The notes: generated by a model not told the origin, from the letters alone. A stretch of DNA of 64,000 nucleotides from Hippasteria phrygiana (GCA_037893225.1 JAZGUH010000946.1:124001-188000), one strand, 5' to 3'; shown: positions 54,059 to 64,000, counted from the stretch's first letter. Numbers and translations: made by a program.

Positions 54059-55015
54059 TCTCACTTCCGTTTTGGACCGGAAGGAAGGGTCACGTGAATT
54101 TGCACGTAATATAAAAAATGAAGACCCTGGATTATTCTATCGGTTCCCATAAAAATCAAAATCAGATCTCTCTCGATTGATTTTTATATTGATTTTCAAA
54201 GATTAAACTTTCAAGTTATAAGGCACTTCCGGTTTGGACCGGAAGGAAGGGTCACGTGACTTTGCACGTAATATAAAAAATGAAGACCCTGGATTATTCT
54301 ATCGGTTCCCGTAAAAAGCAAAATCAGATCTCTCTCGATTGATTCTATATTGATTTTCAAAGATTAAACTTTCAAGTTGTAAGGCACTTCCGGTTTGGAC
54401 CGGAAGGAAGGGTCACGTGACTTTGCACGTAATATAAAAAATGAAGACCCTGGATTATTCTATCAGTTGCCGTAAAAAGCAAAATCAGATCTCTCTCGAT
54501 TGATTTTATATTGATTTTCAAAGATTAAACTTTCAAGTTATAAGGCACTTCCGGTTTAGACCGGAAGGAAGAGTCACGTGACTTTGCACGTAATATAAAA
54601 AAAGAAGACCCTGGATTATTCTATCAGTTGCCGTAAAAAGCAAAATCAGATCTCTCTCGATTGATTTTATATTGATTTTCAAAGATTAAACTTTCAAATT
54701 ATAAGGCACTTCCGGTTTGGACCGGAAGGAAGGGTCACGTGACTTTGCACGTAATATAAAAAATGAAGACCCTGGATTATTCTATCGGTTCCCGTAAAAA
54801 GCAAAATCAGATCTCTCTCGATTGATTTTATATTGATTTTCAAAGATTAAACTTTCAAATTATAAGGCACTTCCGGTTTGGACCGGAAGGAAGGGTCACG
54901 TGACTTTGCACGTAATACAAAAAATGAAGATCCTGGATTATTCTATCAGTTCACATTAAAGCAAAATCAGATCTCTCACGGTTGATTTTATATTGATTTT
55001 CAAAAACTAAATCTA
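54059..55015 (+). repeat. 161-bp satellite, array 3 (six copies)
   Basis: Six units in the same order of variants as array 2 (the fourth with TTTAGACC), showing that the whole array was duplicated with the higher-order unit. Confidence 0.88.
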
Positions 55016-55661
55016 GAAATCTTTGGTTGCTTGTAATCTGATACTTGATGACGTCATCGTGACGTCATTATCGGAAAACTCGAGAGCTATGTAAACTATG
55101 CTATCTGAAGCAGAAATCTGCATTATATCTCCTGCGGTTGATTTTTCAGCAAATTTTTTAGGTTTAAAGGTCTTTTCATTGCAACTTCCGGTCTGGTGAC
55201 GTCATCAATCTTTCTCCACCTCAACTTGTTCTTAGCGTGAAGCCGATTACATACATCAATTATAGAGTGATTTCAGCAAACTTCGCCACACACATCGACC
55301 GATTATTCATTTTAAGCATTTTTCAACTTGCCGCTAGAGGGCGCTCGAACATTTTATGACGTCACATGTAATTTTTTTGTGAAGTACAACCTAGTCGGAG
55401 ACCAACATCGTTGAAAGCAAGTTCCCATCTTTTTCCACTTTCAAATGATGAGGCACTTCCGGTTTGGACCGGAAGGAAGGGTCACGTGATTTGACGCGCA
55501 CGAGATAAAATAAAGATCCTGGATTATACTATCAATTCCCACAAAAATCAAGTTCCGGGCTCTCACGGTTGATTTTATATTGATTTTCAAAGATTAAATC
55601 TGCTAATCTTTAATTGCTTGTAATTTGATACATGATGACGTCATCATGACGTCAGAGTAAT

Positions 55662-55999
55662 ATGTACGAGTTCAGTACAGGGTCTGAGTGTATGCCAACT
55701 CTCATTAAGATTGAAGTTTGTTTAAGGGCAAAAGTGCCGATTAGAAAAAACGTGCATAAAGTTTATGGGGTTTTGGGGAGAAAAAGAAAAAGAAGACGAA
55801 GAAGAAGAAAAAAAAAAACCGGAACGAAAACAATACCTTTTCCGCAGGTATGCGGAAAAGCTAAAAACCGGAACGAAAACAATACCTTTTCCGCAGGTAT
55901 GCGGAAAAGCTAAAAAAAAAAAAGAAAAAAAAAAAAAAAAAGAAAAAAAAAAAAATCTTAACGAAAACAAGGGCTGTTTCGAACTCTTTCGAAACAGCC

Positions 56000-56030
<31 letters not shown>

Positions 56031-56077
56031 ATCTTAACGAAAACAAGGGCTGTTTCGTAAAACTACGAAACAGCCAA
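55662..56077 (+). repeat. Third higher-order copy, truncated, ending in stacked hairpins
   Basis: After the purine run come two copies of a ~48-base unit ending in the hairpin CTTTTCCGCA-GGTA-TGCGGAAAAG followed by CTAA (to 55863 and 55912). Then come two A-rich units with hairpins GGCTGTTTCGA-ACTCT-TTCGAAACAGCC (about 55971-55998) and GGCTGTTTCGT-AAAAC-TACGAAACAGCC (about 56047-56074). Lys-rich and Phe-rich frames here are artefacts of the A tracts. Confidence 0.8.
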
Positions 56078-56800
56078 TAATAATAAAGTAGAATAAAACA
56101 GTAATGACTGCCAAAACTGATAGCCAAAACAGCCCAGTGCATGTACACAATGATATCATCATCTCCCTTTCTATTGAATCCTCCATGTTACATAGGGGGT
56201 CCATATTACCCCCAAACATATTGTGCCTGTTTGAATGGATAATACAGGCCATTCACCCAGCCCAAGGTCAACATAACCACTTACAACACTTAGCCTATAT
56301 ACAACCCATATCATTCACTTAATATGATGCAATCAGGGCTAGATTATACGCCAAGTAAATTTACCACAACAATCTTTACACTTACAAGCTTATAAGTAGT
56401 ACAAAATTTACACGAAAATCCCTCACCTTTCCGTGAAATTTGTGATTTTCTTATGGGTAGCGAAGGTTCAGCAGCTGACTTCGGTGTTCACAATGTGAAG
56501 TGAGTGCAAATGGTCACATTAGAGCATAGGAGTAGCCAGCGGGGGGTAAGGGGGGTATTCGTCCCCCCCCCCCCCCCCATATTTTCAGAGTGCCTTTTTT
56601 TTCTTCATTTTTAATTTTTTGGTACCCCAAAATTTCCGTCCCACAAAATTCAAAACCCTGCCCTCTATCTACGATATACCTGTTGGTGTTTAATTACGGG
56701 GCCCGTAATAGTCCAGTAAGAATTGACACGAAAAATGCCCAACCCTGACATTTTAGTTTACAACCGAATTTTTACTCAGAAACCTTTATATTCACTGTTA
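56078..56800. other. No gene seen; includes a G/C-tract transposon scrap
   Basis: AGTAGCCAGCGGGGGGTAAG, then a C run at 56562-56578, resembles AGCGTAGCCAGGGCTG near 12500 and is probably a degraded non-autonomous element. Confidence 0.35.
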
Positions 56801-56804
56801 TTCT

Positions 56805-57600
56805 CCTGTGTAAAAAACCGCTGTGTAGAAAAGCTTTTAAACAACCATGTGTAATTATTGAACAAGGTTGTGTGATCATATGCAAGTTGTGTAAATGCTA
56901 GGTTGTGTAAATGCATATAAATCGATATAGTCGCCAAAACTGAATTGAAACAACTGTTGTGTAGACTTTGAAGCACGTGATAAGAAATAAACCAATCACG
57001 AAGTACGACCAATCAGAAATGAGGAAATTTGCCGTGTTTAGTCCAAAAATACACTTTCTTGACCATAATATGTTTTATTCAAACAATTCCACAATATAAT
57101 TTTTTTTTTTTACAAACATAGGTGAAGAATCTTATTACATCTCCTTTAATTTCATATTCAAATATTGAAATTGTTCATGGGAAGCCATGACTTTATTATG
57201 AGGGGGATACGCTGAATATAAAGCCAAATCACAACATCGTTCACTTTGTAGCATTTGTACACCCTACCTTAGTAATGTATAATAAGTTACTTCCGTTTAG
57301 TCTGGTTCCGAATTCATTAATTTCTGTTAGTTAATGGCAATCCACACTGTAAAAAATCCCCTAAATTTACTGTGCACTTTCGGTAATTTTTAAGGTTTTG
57401 TACCATTTTTGCTTCAAAAATTCACCAATTGCTGTGTAAACCATTTACATAACTAATTGGGCAAATGAATTTTACACATTATTGTGTAGAAATACTACAC
57501 AACTGTTGTTTACAAATTACACAACTAGGCTTGTGTAAACTGTTTACACAACTTGTGTAAGATTTTACACAACCGTAATAGCAGTGTGGTTGCCATGAAC
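56805..57600. repeat. Region with GTTGTGTAA/TTACACAAC subterminal-type motifs
   Basis: GTTGTGTAA-type motifs cluster at 56820-56970, and TTACACAAC-type motifs in the opposite orientation at 57420-57590. CACTGTAAAAAATCC stands at 57352. The layout recalls the arms at 7702 and 12925 and suggests a degraded DNA transposon, but clear termini are not seen. Confidence 0.4.
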
Positions 57601-58190
57601 ACATAAAACAAATCAACAAATGTTTTCCTTGGGGAAATGTGATTTTTAAGCTCTTAAAAATGCCGGTTCCTGTACTCGATTGTGCTATTACCCGATTACT
57701 GATGCCCAAGTTGGTACAATGATTAACTAAAACAGGCTCATCATAAGTTAGTCAGATTCCAATATGGGCAATAGCGTATGTCACGTAAAATTCATGTAGC
57801 TAAGTTGTTACTTCTATTTTACTCGATCACAAACTCATTTATTGCCATTTTTAATCGAACTGATGTTAGTAACCGGATTAATATTATTTTGCAGCCAGAT
57901 AAAATAACTTTCCTAAAACATTTGTCATTAGTTGATATCTGATTTTAAGGTTTTATGCTAATTTGGTGTGGAAAGTTTACATTTCTGTAAAAAGAGTTAC
58001 CCTTTTACGGCTAATTCCATAAAGTTCTTACCCCGATTTGTTGTTGCTGTGGAAGTAATGAGTTTTAACAATAAAAAAAAGGAATTTCTTTCTCGCGAAT
58101 GTCTAAGGGGGATGGGGGTAGGATGGAGGAGCACACTGGTGGAGGGGAAGGCCTTGGGGAGGGGGGCATGACACAATGCCCCCGCACCTA
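57601..58190. other. No gene seen
   Basis: AT-rich. The 94-codon minus frame at 57997-58281 overlaps the start of the next element and has no domain. Confidence 0.35.
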
Positions 58191-58985
58191 TTAAAGGAAA
58201 GATGCTTCTCAAACTGGCCGGATCACTTTCTATTTCATAAATAAATTCATTTATATGTATTAAATGTGAATTAAAAGCCAAACTGGTTCAAGTGAAGTTT
58301 TAGTGTGATTATTTGCCGCCCAAAAATTTACCCCCCTTTTTGGAATTTGTTGAGACTCAAATTGAGGGCGCTGTTCGTGACGTAGACCGAGGCACCGAAA
58401 TTCATGGATCGACTGGACACGTACACTAGGTCTACACGTGCAATTTCGTAAGTTGCAACAACTAACATCGAACCTACCCTGATTTTCTCCCTTTTAGCGA
58501 AGGCTCCTCGGGGAATGGGCCGTTTAACTGCTTTAGCCTGTACCTTACTCACATCTGGGAACTTTGTTGGGATGGCAGTGGACTTGAGCATATTTTTAAT
58601 GGTCATCCCATGATTTGAAAATACCAGTATCCAAACACGACGGCTCAAAGTGGTCGCTACATAACGCTCTTGTCACCTTCACTTTCGCCGTCCAAAGTTC
58701 TCCGATATTTCGCATCAGTTGGAAATAAATTAAGGCTTACTCCATCCTTCGTTGTTTTGCTGCACCCAGTAGCCACACAGCTTGTCGGCATGGCCGAAAA
58801 ACACTATTTTGCTTAGATTTTGGACGAAGAATGTACACTCAATGCATACGCGTGATGAATGGGGCCGGCTCGAGCAGAATCTGTAATGTGCCTCGGTCTA
58901 CGTCACACACTTATGTTAATGAGGGTCCCACTCAGGGGGCGGAGTAGCTTGGACAAACATTTTCAAGAATTTTTTCTCATATTTA
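58191..58985. mobile_element. TTAA transposon family, copy 2 (3'-truncated)
   Basis: TTAAAGGAAAGATGCTTCTC matches the left end at 18847, and the next ~790 bases follow 18851-19700 with scattered substitutions and deletions. The right terminus is missing, replaced near 58985 by unrelated TGACAATGATTATAC. Frames here and in copy 1 are not conserved, so the family is non-coding. Confidence 0.7.
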
Positions 58986-59113
58986 ATCTGGGAAATAATG
59001 ACAATGATTATACAATGACGATGATGACAATGACGTCCTTAAAATACTCCTTTTTCATGGTAATTTTGGTCATAATCTTCATTAAGTTTTCGCCTTTGCT
59101 ATCTTGTATTATT

Positions 59114-59292
59114 CAGGGGCGGATCCAGGAATTTTTGCAGGGGGGGGTCTGAAATTTTCCCAGAAAAGTGACTCTGATACACTTTCTCACCGTTGGTGGC
59201 GCCATTTAACCTCTTTGTTTTGTTCTCACCTATAGGCAAAATAAGACCTGTATTTGCAAGGCGTAGGCCCCTACAAGCAAAAGCAAACAAAA
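59114..59292 (+). mobile_element. hAT element of the 13759 family, one end only
   Basis: It starts CAGGGGCGGATCCAGG and continues with a G run, TTGGTGGCGCCATTTAACCT and GGCGTAGGCCCCTACAAG, matching 13759-14036 read in reverse. No right terminus is found. Confidence 0.65.
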
Positions 59293-60284
59293 TATAATAT
59301 TTTAAGGTGAAAATTTGCGAGGACCCTTTGCCAATTTTTCAAAGGGTATGATTTCGCTTAGGTGTCAGAAATAAATGCCTTTCAATATAAATTGTGCATC
59401 CTTTTAGTTTTTCAATTAATTAACATATTTCCCCAATGTTGATTATGGTTGAATTTTTATGGGAGGTAGCTAGAGTTCCAATAAATACATTGCCACTCAA
59501 ATTTGCCTGTTAACAAAAATGTCAGGGTCCTCGTCAACTCTTACTGGACTACTAGTCTCATACCAACGTTAAAAATTATGTTTTCGGTGCCACCATCATA
59601 AAGTAAGGTCTTGAGTTGTTTTAATTTAGTTTCATTTACTTTACTTTAATTTAGATTAATGAAAATTAATTTAGTAATCACCAATTCCATAAAACCCATT
59701 AAACCAAATATCCGAGTGAGGGTTTACTCGTTGTTTTTTTTTCCAATACCAGGATTTCGTTCAACCCGTATCTCCAGATTTAGACTTGACTTCTGGAAGG
59801 AGATTGTTTAATACTGGATGAATGCGCATCACAAGCGGGAAACAATAATATCGCTTGACTAAATAACTAGTACGGTATTCCCTGTCCTTCCTCAATGTTA
59901 TTTTTGTAAAGATACACAAACAATTGTTTCACTGTAATATTTGTTTTTTTCCTCTAATGAAAACCCCATTCTCTTTTTTAATCGCTGAAATTAGTGTACA
60001 GACAGGAGGAAATCTAGATTTTTGTAAATTTTGTATGGGTTTTTTAAAATTACAACCGGCAAGAAATAAACAAACCACTCAAAAGAGCTTTGTCTCGGGA
60101 TAATGATACTGTGGGCTCAGTTGAAGGTAAACAACGAAATCCTGGTATGAACATATTTTTTTAATGGGAATGTCACCACCAAATTTGGATTTTGATCAGC
60201 TTTCTAGTATGTGGCTTGTAATTATAGGTGGTGAGCTTGGTTCAAATTAATTATGACAGACGCAAACAAGAATGAAGGGAAACA
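59293..60284. other. No gene seen
   Basis: AT-rich DNA without domains or termini. Confidence 0.35.
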
Positions 60285-60286
60285 TA

Positions 60287-60542
60287 GCCTTGGTCAAGGC
60301 TGTTCGATAGTCTGCATCCGGGTCCGGGTCCGTACGTACACGTATACACGTATACAAAGCGCAAACAGCGACCTCACGCGGCTAGTATGCAAATCAGCAA
60401 TTTGCATATTATTCACGTTACCGCGTGAGGTCGCTGTTCGCGATTTTGTTTGCAATGAGAAGCTGCACTAATAACCCAGGCGGTCCGAGAGTCGAGGTTT
60501 GCTCATCATCACGGCCACCACCGCGAACGCCTTGACCAAGGC
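60287..60542. mobile_element. 256-bp TA-flanked MITE with internal palindrome
   Basis: The termini GCCTTGGTCAAGGCTGTTCG and CGAACGCCTTGACCAAGGC are inverted and bordered by TA on both sides (60285-60286 and 60543-60544), as in Tc1/mariner elements. Inside, ACAGCGACCTCACGCG and its exact complement surround ATGCAAAT-CAGC-AATTTGCAT. A short CGGGTCCGGGTCCG repeat and TACGTACACGTATACACGTA lie in the left half. Confidence 0.75.
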
Positions 60543-60544
60543 TA

Positions 60545-61140
60545 AGGGAAACAGGGACACAAGACGTATTGTTTCAAATTATATTACAATTTTACATTAT
60601 TTATTATTATTACACAAATTATTACACAAATTGTCAGTATCTTTGTTCGGGGTTTCAATAATGCAACGCAATTCCATTGTAAGTTGCTCTACTCCAACAT
60701 GTAATAGGTGTGTCCAAACAAAGTTTACTTGGATCAGCAACTCCAGCTACTGTACACGGTACGTCATGCTCACCACGTTACCCGATCCAGTGGCTAGTGA
60801 ACGGCATAACCAGCAGAGAGTTTCGCCTCGATGTAAACCAGAACCGGTAGCCATCTAAAATCAAAACAATCCGAGATCCTTCAAAGTCTCTGACAGTGAT
60901 ATTAACATTGATAACCCATGCTAGGTACTTGCCCATTCAACATTTCAAAAAAAGGGTGTATATATATTCGATTTATCTGATACATATTCTTGGAAAAGAG
61001 TGACCAAATTCGACATAAAGAAATTGCAATAAATAGTCGCAATAATCGGTGCTTCACGATACAATTAAAGTGCAGAATTTGAACTTTCCTTTATCTTGCC
61101 AACATTACAACAAATGTATTTAGTGAAATAATCGGAAACA
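60545..61140. other. No gene supported
   Basis: The 119-codon plus frame at 60499-60858 starts inside the MITE and has no domain. Exons downstream of the candidate at 61146 would lie here on the minus strand, but I could not identify any. Confidence 0.3.
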
Positions 61141-61145
61141 CTTAC

Positions 61146-61286
61146 GGGATTTGTTCTGCTTGAATTCCTGCTTGGTGGAGGGTTGCAGCGATCGGGACAG
61201 TATTGGTGTATGTCGGCGGCAAATTTAGCCCTGAATTTGGCCAAAGGGCCGAGATCGACTAGATCACCGACCAAGTTATCATTCAC
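61146..61286 (-). CDS. Candidate first coding exon of an unrecognised minus-strand gene
   Basis: On the minus strand, ATG in context CACCGTGAATG opens a frame MNDNLVGDLVDLGPLAKF, then AADIHQYCPDRCNPPPS. It reaches AACAAATCCC followed by GTAAGTG, a consensus donor (61145-61141 on the plus strand). The protein family is not recognised. The next exon was not found, so the evidence is the open frame and the donor only. Confidence 0.3.
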
Positions 61287-61690
61287 GGTGGATTAAACCT
61301 TCTGTTTCTAAGGTTTCTGATGAGTTGAATTACTAGTCAAGCATGCCCTCCACTATAATGCCAACAAAAAGATCACGTCCTCTCTCTCTGCAATCAGATT
61401 TGGTTCTCTCTCTCACGCAGACCTATGACTTTCCACATCACGTTCAATCTTGGTGGTTTTTTTAACGGTCTGCCCTTTGTTGGTTTGCGTGTAGGGCGTT
61501 CTAAACAAAACCCATGGCTGACAATAACAACAAACTCTACCCCGTCATCACATAGCACTTCGCACTTACTTGAGATTGCACTACTACCGGTGTTTGTCGT
61601 CACACTTGAGAGAGCTCATTTTTAAAAGAGAGTTCTTCCCTATATAACCGCGCCCAGCATGGCCATACCTCATTGCATTTTTGTGACCGG
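61287..61690. other. Possible upstream region of the minus-strand exon; no other gene seen
   Basis: Contains CT-rich stretches (TCTCTCTCTG, CTCTCTCTCACG) at 61380-61417. Overlapping short frames on the two strands are chance. Confidence 0.3.
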
Positions 61691-61692
61691 TA

Positions 61693-63016
61693 CAGTCGAC
61701 TCTCGGTAATAAGAGCTCGGTTAACACGAGAACCCGGTTAAGACGAGAATTTTCGTTGGTCCCGACCGAATTGTGCACATTCTTATGGGAGAAAATTCCA
61801 TTAATACGAGCTATGTCATGTCTGTTTACGCATGAACTCGGCTAAGACGAGCATTTTTTGCGGCCCGATTGAGCGCAAATGCATGTATTGTTATCTATTT
61901 TCCACGAACATTTTGGAAAACAACCTGTCAATCAGCGAATCCATTCAATCCAGTAATTGTAATGTTCGTTAATTCTGCAGTGCGGTTTTCACTCCGCGTA
62001 CACATACACATCACCTATTTGTGTCTCATGCCGCAATGATAATGGCGCAGTCATAATGCTCGCTAATCCGGCTCTGCGGTTTTCACTCCATGTAGACATC
62101 AGCTGTTTGTGTCTCGAACGTGCCGCTAGAGGGGGCTATTAAAAGGTGGACAATGGGCGATTGCGGTTCCCGCGCGTGCCGCTATAGAGGGGTTTGTTTA
62201 TGGCGGCTTTCATGCCGCCGGAACGCGTAAACTGTGAAAGCAGTAGCCTGCACTTGCTTTCGTTCCCCTTCCAGCCAGCAGGAAAAAAAATAACCCAACC
62301 ATGCCAAGGCAATCATGAAAAGCAAAATGTTTGGCGCCCTCTTTTGTTCAGTTATATCAATCCCGTTTGTAACTCAAAATATTTAATTTACCCCCAGGAT
62401 TATCAATTAATTTTAGAGCTTATTAATCCCCAATAGTCGTACCCCAACATTTCACATTTTACCGTAAAAAATAGTCATTAATGAAGACCCCCCACGATCG
62501 AGAAACGCCCTCTGTTGTCCACAAAAAAATGCACTGGTTTCCTCCCTCTTGTGCCTTATGCTAGTTTCCGTGATGGTTACCAACTAACAAGAGCCCGGCC
62601 CCGGCCCCGGCCCCGGCCCCGGCCCCATCAAGATTTTTGTGTATGATGGAAATACTTACGTGCGTGTAGCTAATAATGCAGTGGTTTGCAGTGATCTTGG
62701 CAGCTCAAATCGCCCGGTCAGCGAACTCCAGAGGTTTTGTTCTTGTGCTCCGGTGTTGTTTTAATAAATATTACTGCTTGTTTTATTAAAAATCAGCTTG
62801 CAACATTTTCATACATGTAACCAATATAAACTTTATAAAGCAATACAATGTTATCGACACGATGTGCGTGGCATTTACATCGTGTTTGGGGCCTATCCAC
62901 GCATCACATTTATACAAAATAAAGGGAAAAACCTGCAGCCCGGATAGGACGAGAGCCCGGATAATACGAGATATTTGCGTAAGTCCCGAGGACCTCGTAT
63001 TAACGAGAGTCGACTG
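61693..63016. mobile_element. pogo/Tigger-like non-autonomous DNA transposon, 1.3 kb
   Basis: The termini CAGTCGACTCTCGGTAATA and TATTAACGAGAGTCGACTG are inverted and flanked by TA (61691-61692 and 63017-63018). CAGTCGACTCTCGTTAATA is close to the pogo/Tigger end consensus. Subterminal ACACGAGAACCCGGTTAAGA, TAATACGAG and GGATAATACGAG repeats lie at both ends. The interior has no transposase. It contains the GC hexanucleotide array at 62594-62626. Confidence 0.75.
62594..62626 (+). repeat. GGCCCC hexanucleotide array
   Basis: About five CCGGCC/CCCCGG units in a row. Confidence 0.85.
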
Positions 63017-63042
63017 TATATGTTCGTCTCGTACTACGCACG

Positions 63043-64000
63043 ATGTCTTCGGCACCTTCATTGCTTGATTTGCTCGCCATTCAGTCTGACAATGACTTCG
63101 ATATGAGTCAACCGGACCCTGGTCCTTCGGGCGGTTCTTCGGGTGCTCCTTCGGGCTCCATTCCTAGCGGCAATCCGCGGGTAACGAAGTCTTCGGCAAC
63201 AAAAGCGACTAAAAAGGTGGCAAATACGGTCGCCCGGGTTGAATTCTCGGCTTTGGAGCAGAAGATGACCATGATGGCGGAGGCAATCAAGACCCTACAA
63301 GCCACCGTGGTGACCTCGATGGCCGGACAACAAGCCAAACGACAACAAGTTGACCAGACGGTGTCGTCCAGTGACGAGTCCTTCACAACCAACAAGTTGA
63401 TTGAGGATCTGCTTAAACCGTCCAATGACGGTGCTTCGGCTGAAGCCCTAAGCGCCATTAAACAGTACTCGGCTGAGGACTCCGGCGAGAGGATTAATGA
63501 GAAGTTGGCAAACCTTATCGGTAAGGTGGTCAGACGGCAACCGTCGGACAAAAAAGTTACTGAGAAACTCAATAGTTTCAAACGTCCAGCCAATATTGAA
63601 GAACTCCAACCCACTCGAGTAAACCCGGAGATATGGAGTTCATTGCAATCGAAAACTCGATCACTGGACATTAAGCTCCAGAAGGTGGAACAAGCATTGC
63701 TTAGAAGCATTTTGCCAATGGTGTCATGCATTGAAACACTCATGAAATGTGAAAGTATTGACCCAACGGATCTCATAACAAAGCTTCTGGATTCGGTGGC
63801 CATTAATTGGCTATTCGAAATTATGAGCTTAATCTGCATCGCAGAGAACTTATTAAACCTGACTTTAAACCAGGAGTTCTCCAATATGTGTTCTGCTGAA
63901 GCGCCCGTAACCGGGCTATTGTTTGGAGACAATCTCACACAACTATGCAAGGACATTCAGGAGACTAATAAACTGGGCCAAAATTTGGCTATCGTTGCGG
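63043..64000 (+). CDS. Gag-like protein, probably of a DIRS-type retroelement (runs off the window)
   Basis: ATG at 63043 opens a frame with no stop to the window end (319 codons). It starts MSSAPSLLDLLAIQSDND, with a Ser/Gly/Pro-rich stretch (PGPSGGSSGAPSG) and a basic segment KATKKVANTVA. A coiled-coil-like helix follows (FSALEQKMTMMAEAIKTLQA). The conserved-looking core is ANIEELQPTRVNPEIW, then RSLDIKLQKVEQALLRSILP and PVTGLLFGDNLTQLCKDI. This order (NPEIW, D.KLQ..Q.AL..., V..LLFGD) recalls Gag proteins found upstream of DIRS-type RTs in cnidarians and other invertebrates. No frameshift is seen, so this copy may be young. It begins 26 bases after the pogo-like element. The 282-codon minus frame here is its shadow. 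Confidence 0.6.
   Translation, partial: MSSAPSLLDLLAIQSDNDFDMSQPDPGPSGGSSGAPSGSIPSGNPRVTKSSATKATKKVANTVARVEFSALEQKMTMMAEAIKTLQATVVTSMAGQQAKRQQVDQTVSSSDESFTTNKLIEDLLKPSNDGASAEALSAIKQYSAEDSGERINEKLANLIGKVVRRQPSDKKVTEKLNSFKRPANIEELQPTRVNPEIWSSLQSKTRSLDIKLQKVEQALLRSILPMVSCIETLMKCESIDPTDLITKLLDSVAINWLFEIMSLICIAENLLNLTLNQEFSNMCSAEAPVTGLLFGDNLTQLCKDIQETNKLGQNLAIVA

Larger units (their letters stand above)
53206..55661 (+). repeat. Higher-order repeat unit, 2456 bp
   Basis: Copy of the 50792-53205 unit with an extra hairpin segment (GGAACAAAAAAAATACC, then the CTTTTCCGCAGGTATGCGG hairpin) at 53357-53400, which accounts for most of the length difference. Confidence 0.85.

Noticed and set aside
55722..56148. 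Phe-rich and Lys-rich frames on both strands
   Set aside because: Produced by A/T homopolymer and GAA runs around the hairpins.
63108..63956. 282-codon minus-strand open frame
   Set aside because: It is the complement of an uninterrupted plus-strand frame (63043-64000) that has a coherent Gag-like composition; the minus frame has no family pattern.

Overview
The window is eukaryotic, from an animal and probably a marine invertebrate deuterostome (echinoderm, hemichordate or cephalochordate; I cannot choose between them). It has split genes with GT-AG introns and one GC-AG intron, DIRS-type, R2-like and L2/CR1-like retroelements, hAT-, pogo/mariner- and TTAA-type DNA transposons, tRNA-derived repeats, TTAGGG-like repeats and long poly(C)/poly(G) tracts. 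Most of the longer reading frames are transposon debris or chance frames in repeats. There are no operons, rRNAs, CRISPR arrays or convincing intact tRNAs.

Layout. 1-6150: an L2/CR1/Jockey-like non-LTR retrotransposon whose endonuclease domain is split by a 4.5-kb hAT-like insertion (185-4733, with 8-bp target duplications) and, further on, by a 331-bp inverted-repeat element carrying a SAP-domain fragment. 7400-13225: a mariner transposase scrap, then a 5.5-kb segment bounded by inverted arms rich in ACTGTAA. Inside it is a minus-strand, multi-exon C2H2 zinc-finger gene that has apparently lost its middle. 13235-17570: small DNA elements, a degenerate tandem repeat and a 5'-truncated non-LTR element. 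18851-19800: a TTAA-flanked element.

20310-39202 (+): the one clear cellular gene. Six phase-consistent exons encode an FkbM-type methyltransferase domain followed by what looks like a degenerate NodB-like (CE4) polysaccharide-deacetylase domain. Its 12.2-kb third intron holds a DIRS retrotransposon (22287-27785) with inverted termini and an internal complementary region, and a 4.2-kb foldback element (29024-33257) that contains an R2-like retroelement. The next intron ends in TTAGGG-like repeats that run up to the splice acceptor.

40369-56077: about 16 kb of nested tandem repeats (401-bp units, 161-bp units and a 2.4-kb higher-order unit). They are packed with palindromic CRE (TGACGTCA), CLEAR/E-box (GTCACGTGAC) and facing ETS-like (CTTCCGG/CCGGAAG) sites, and end in a run of perfect hairpins. 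58191-63016: further DNA transposons, including a second copy of the TTAA family and a pogo/Tigger-like element. 63043-64000 (+): an open frame running off the window end that encodes a Gag-like protein, probably of a second DIRS-type element.

The window is therefore one host gene embedded in layered mobile DNA. Most signals of interest are fusions, captured domains, nested insertions and motif-rich satellites.
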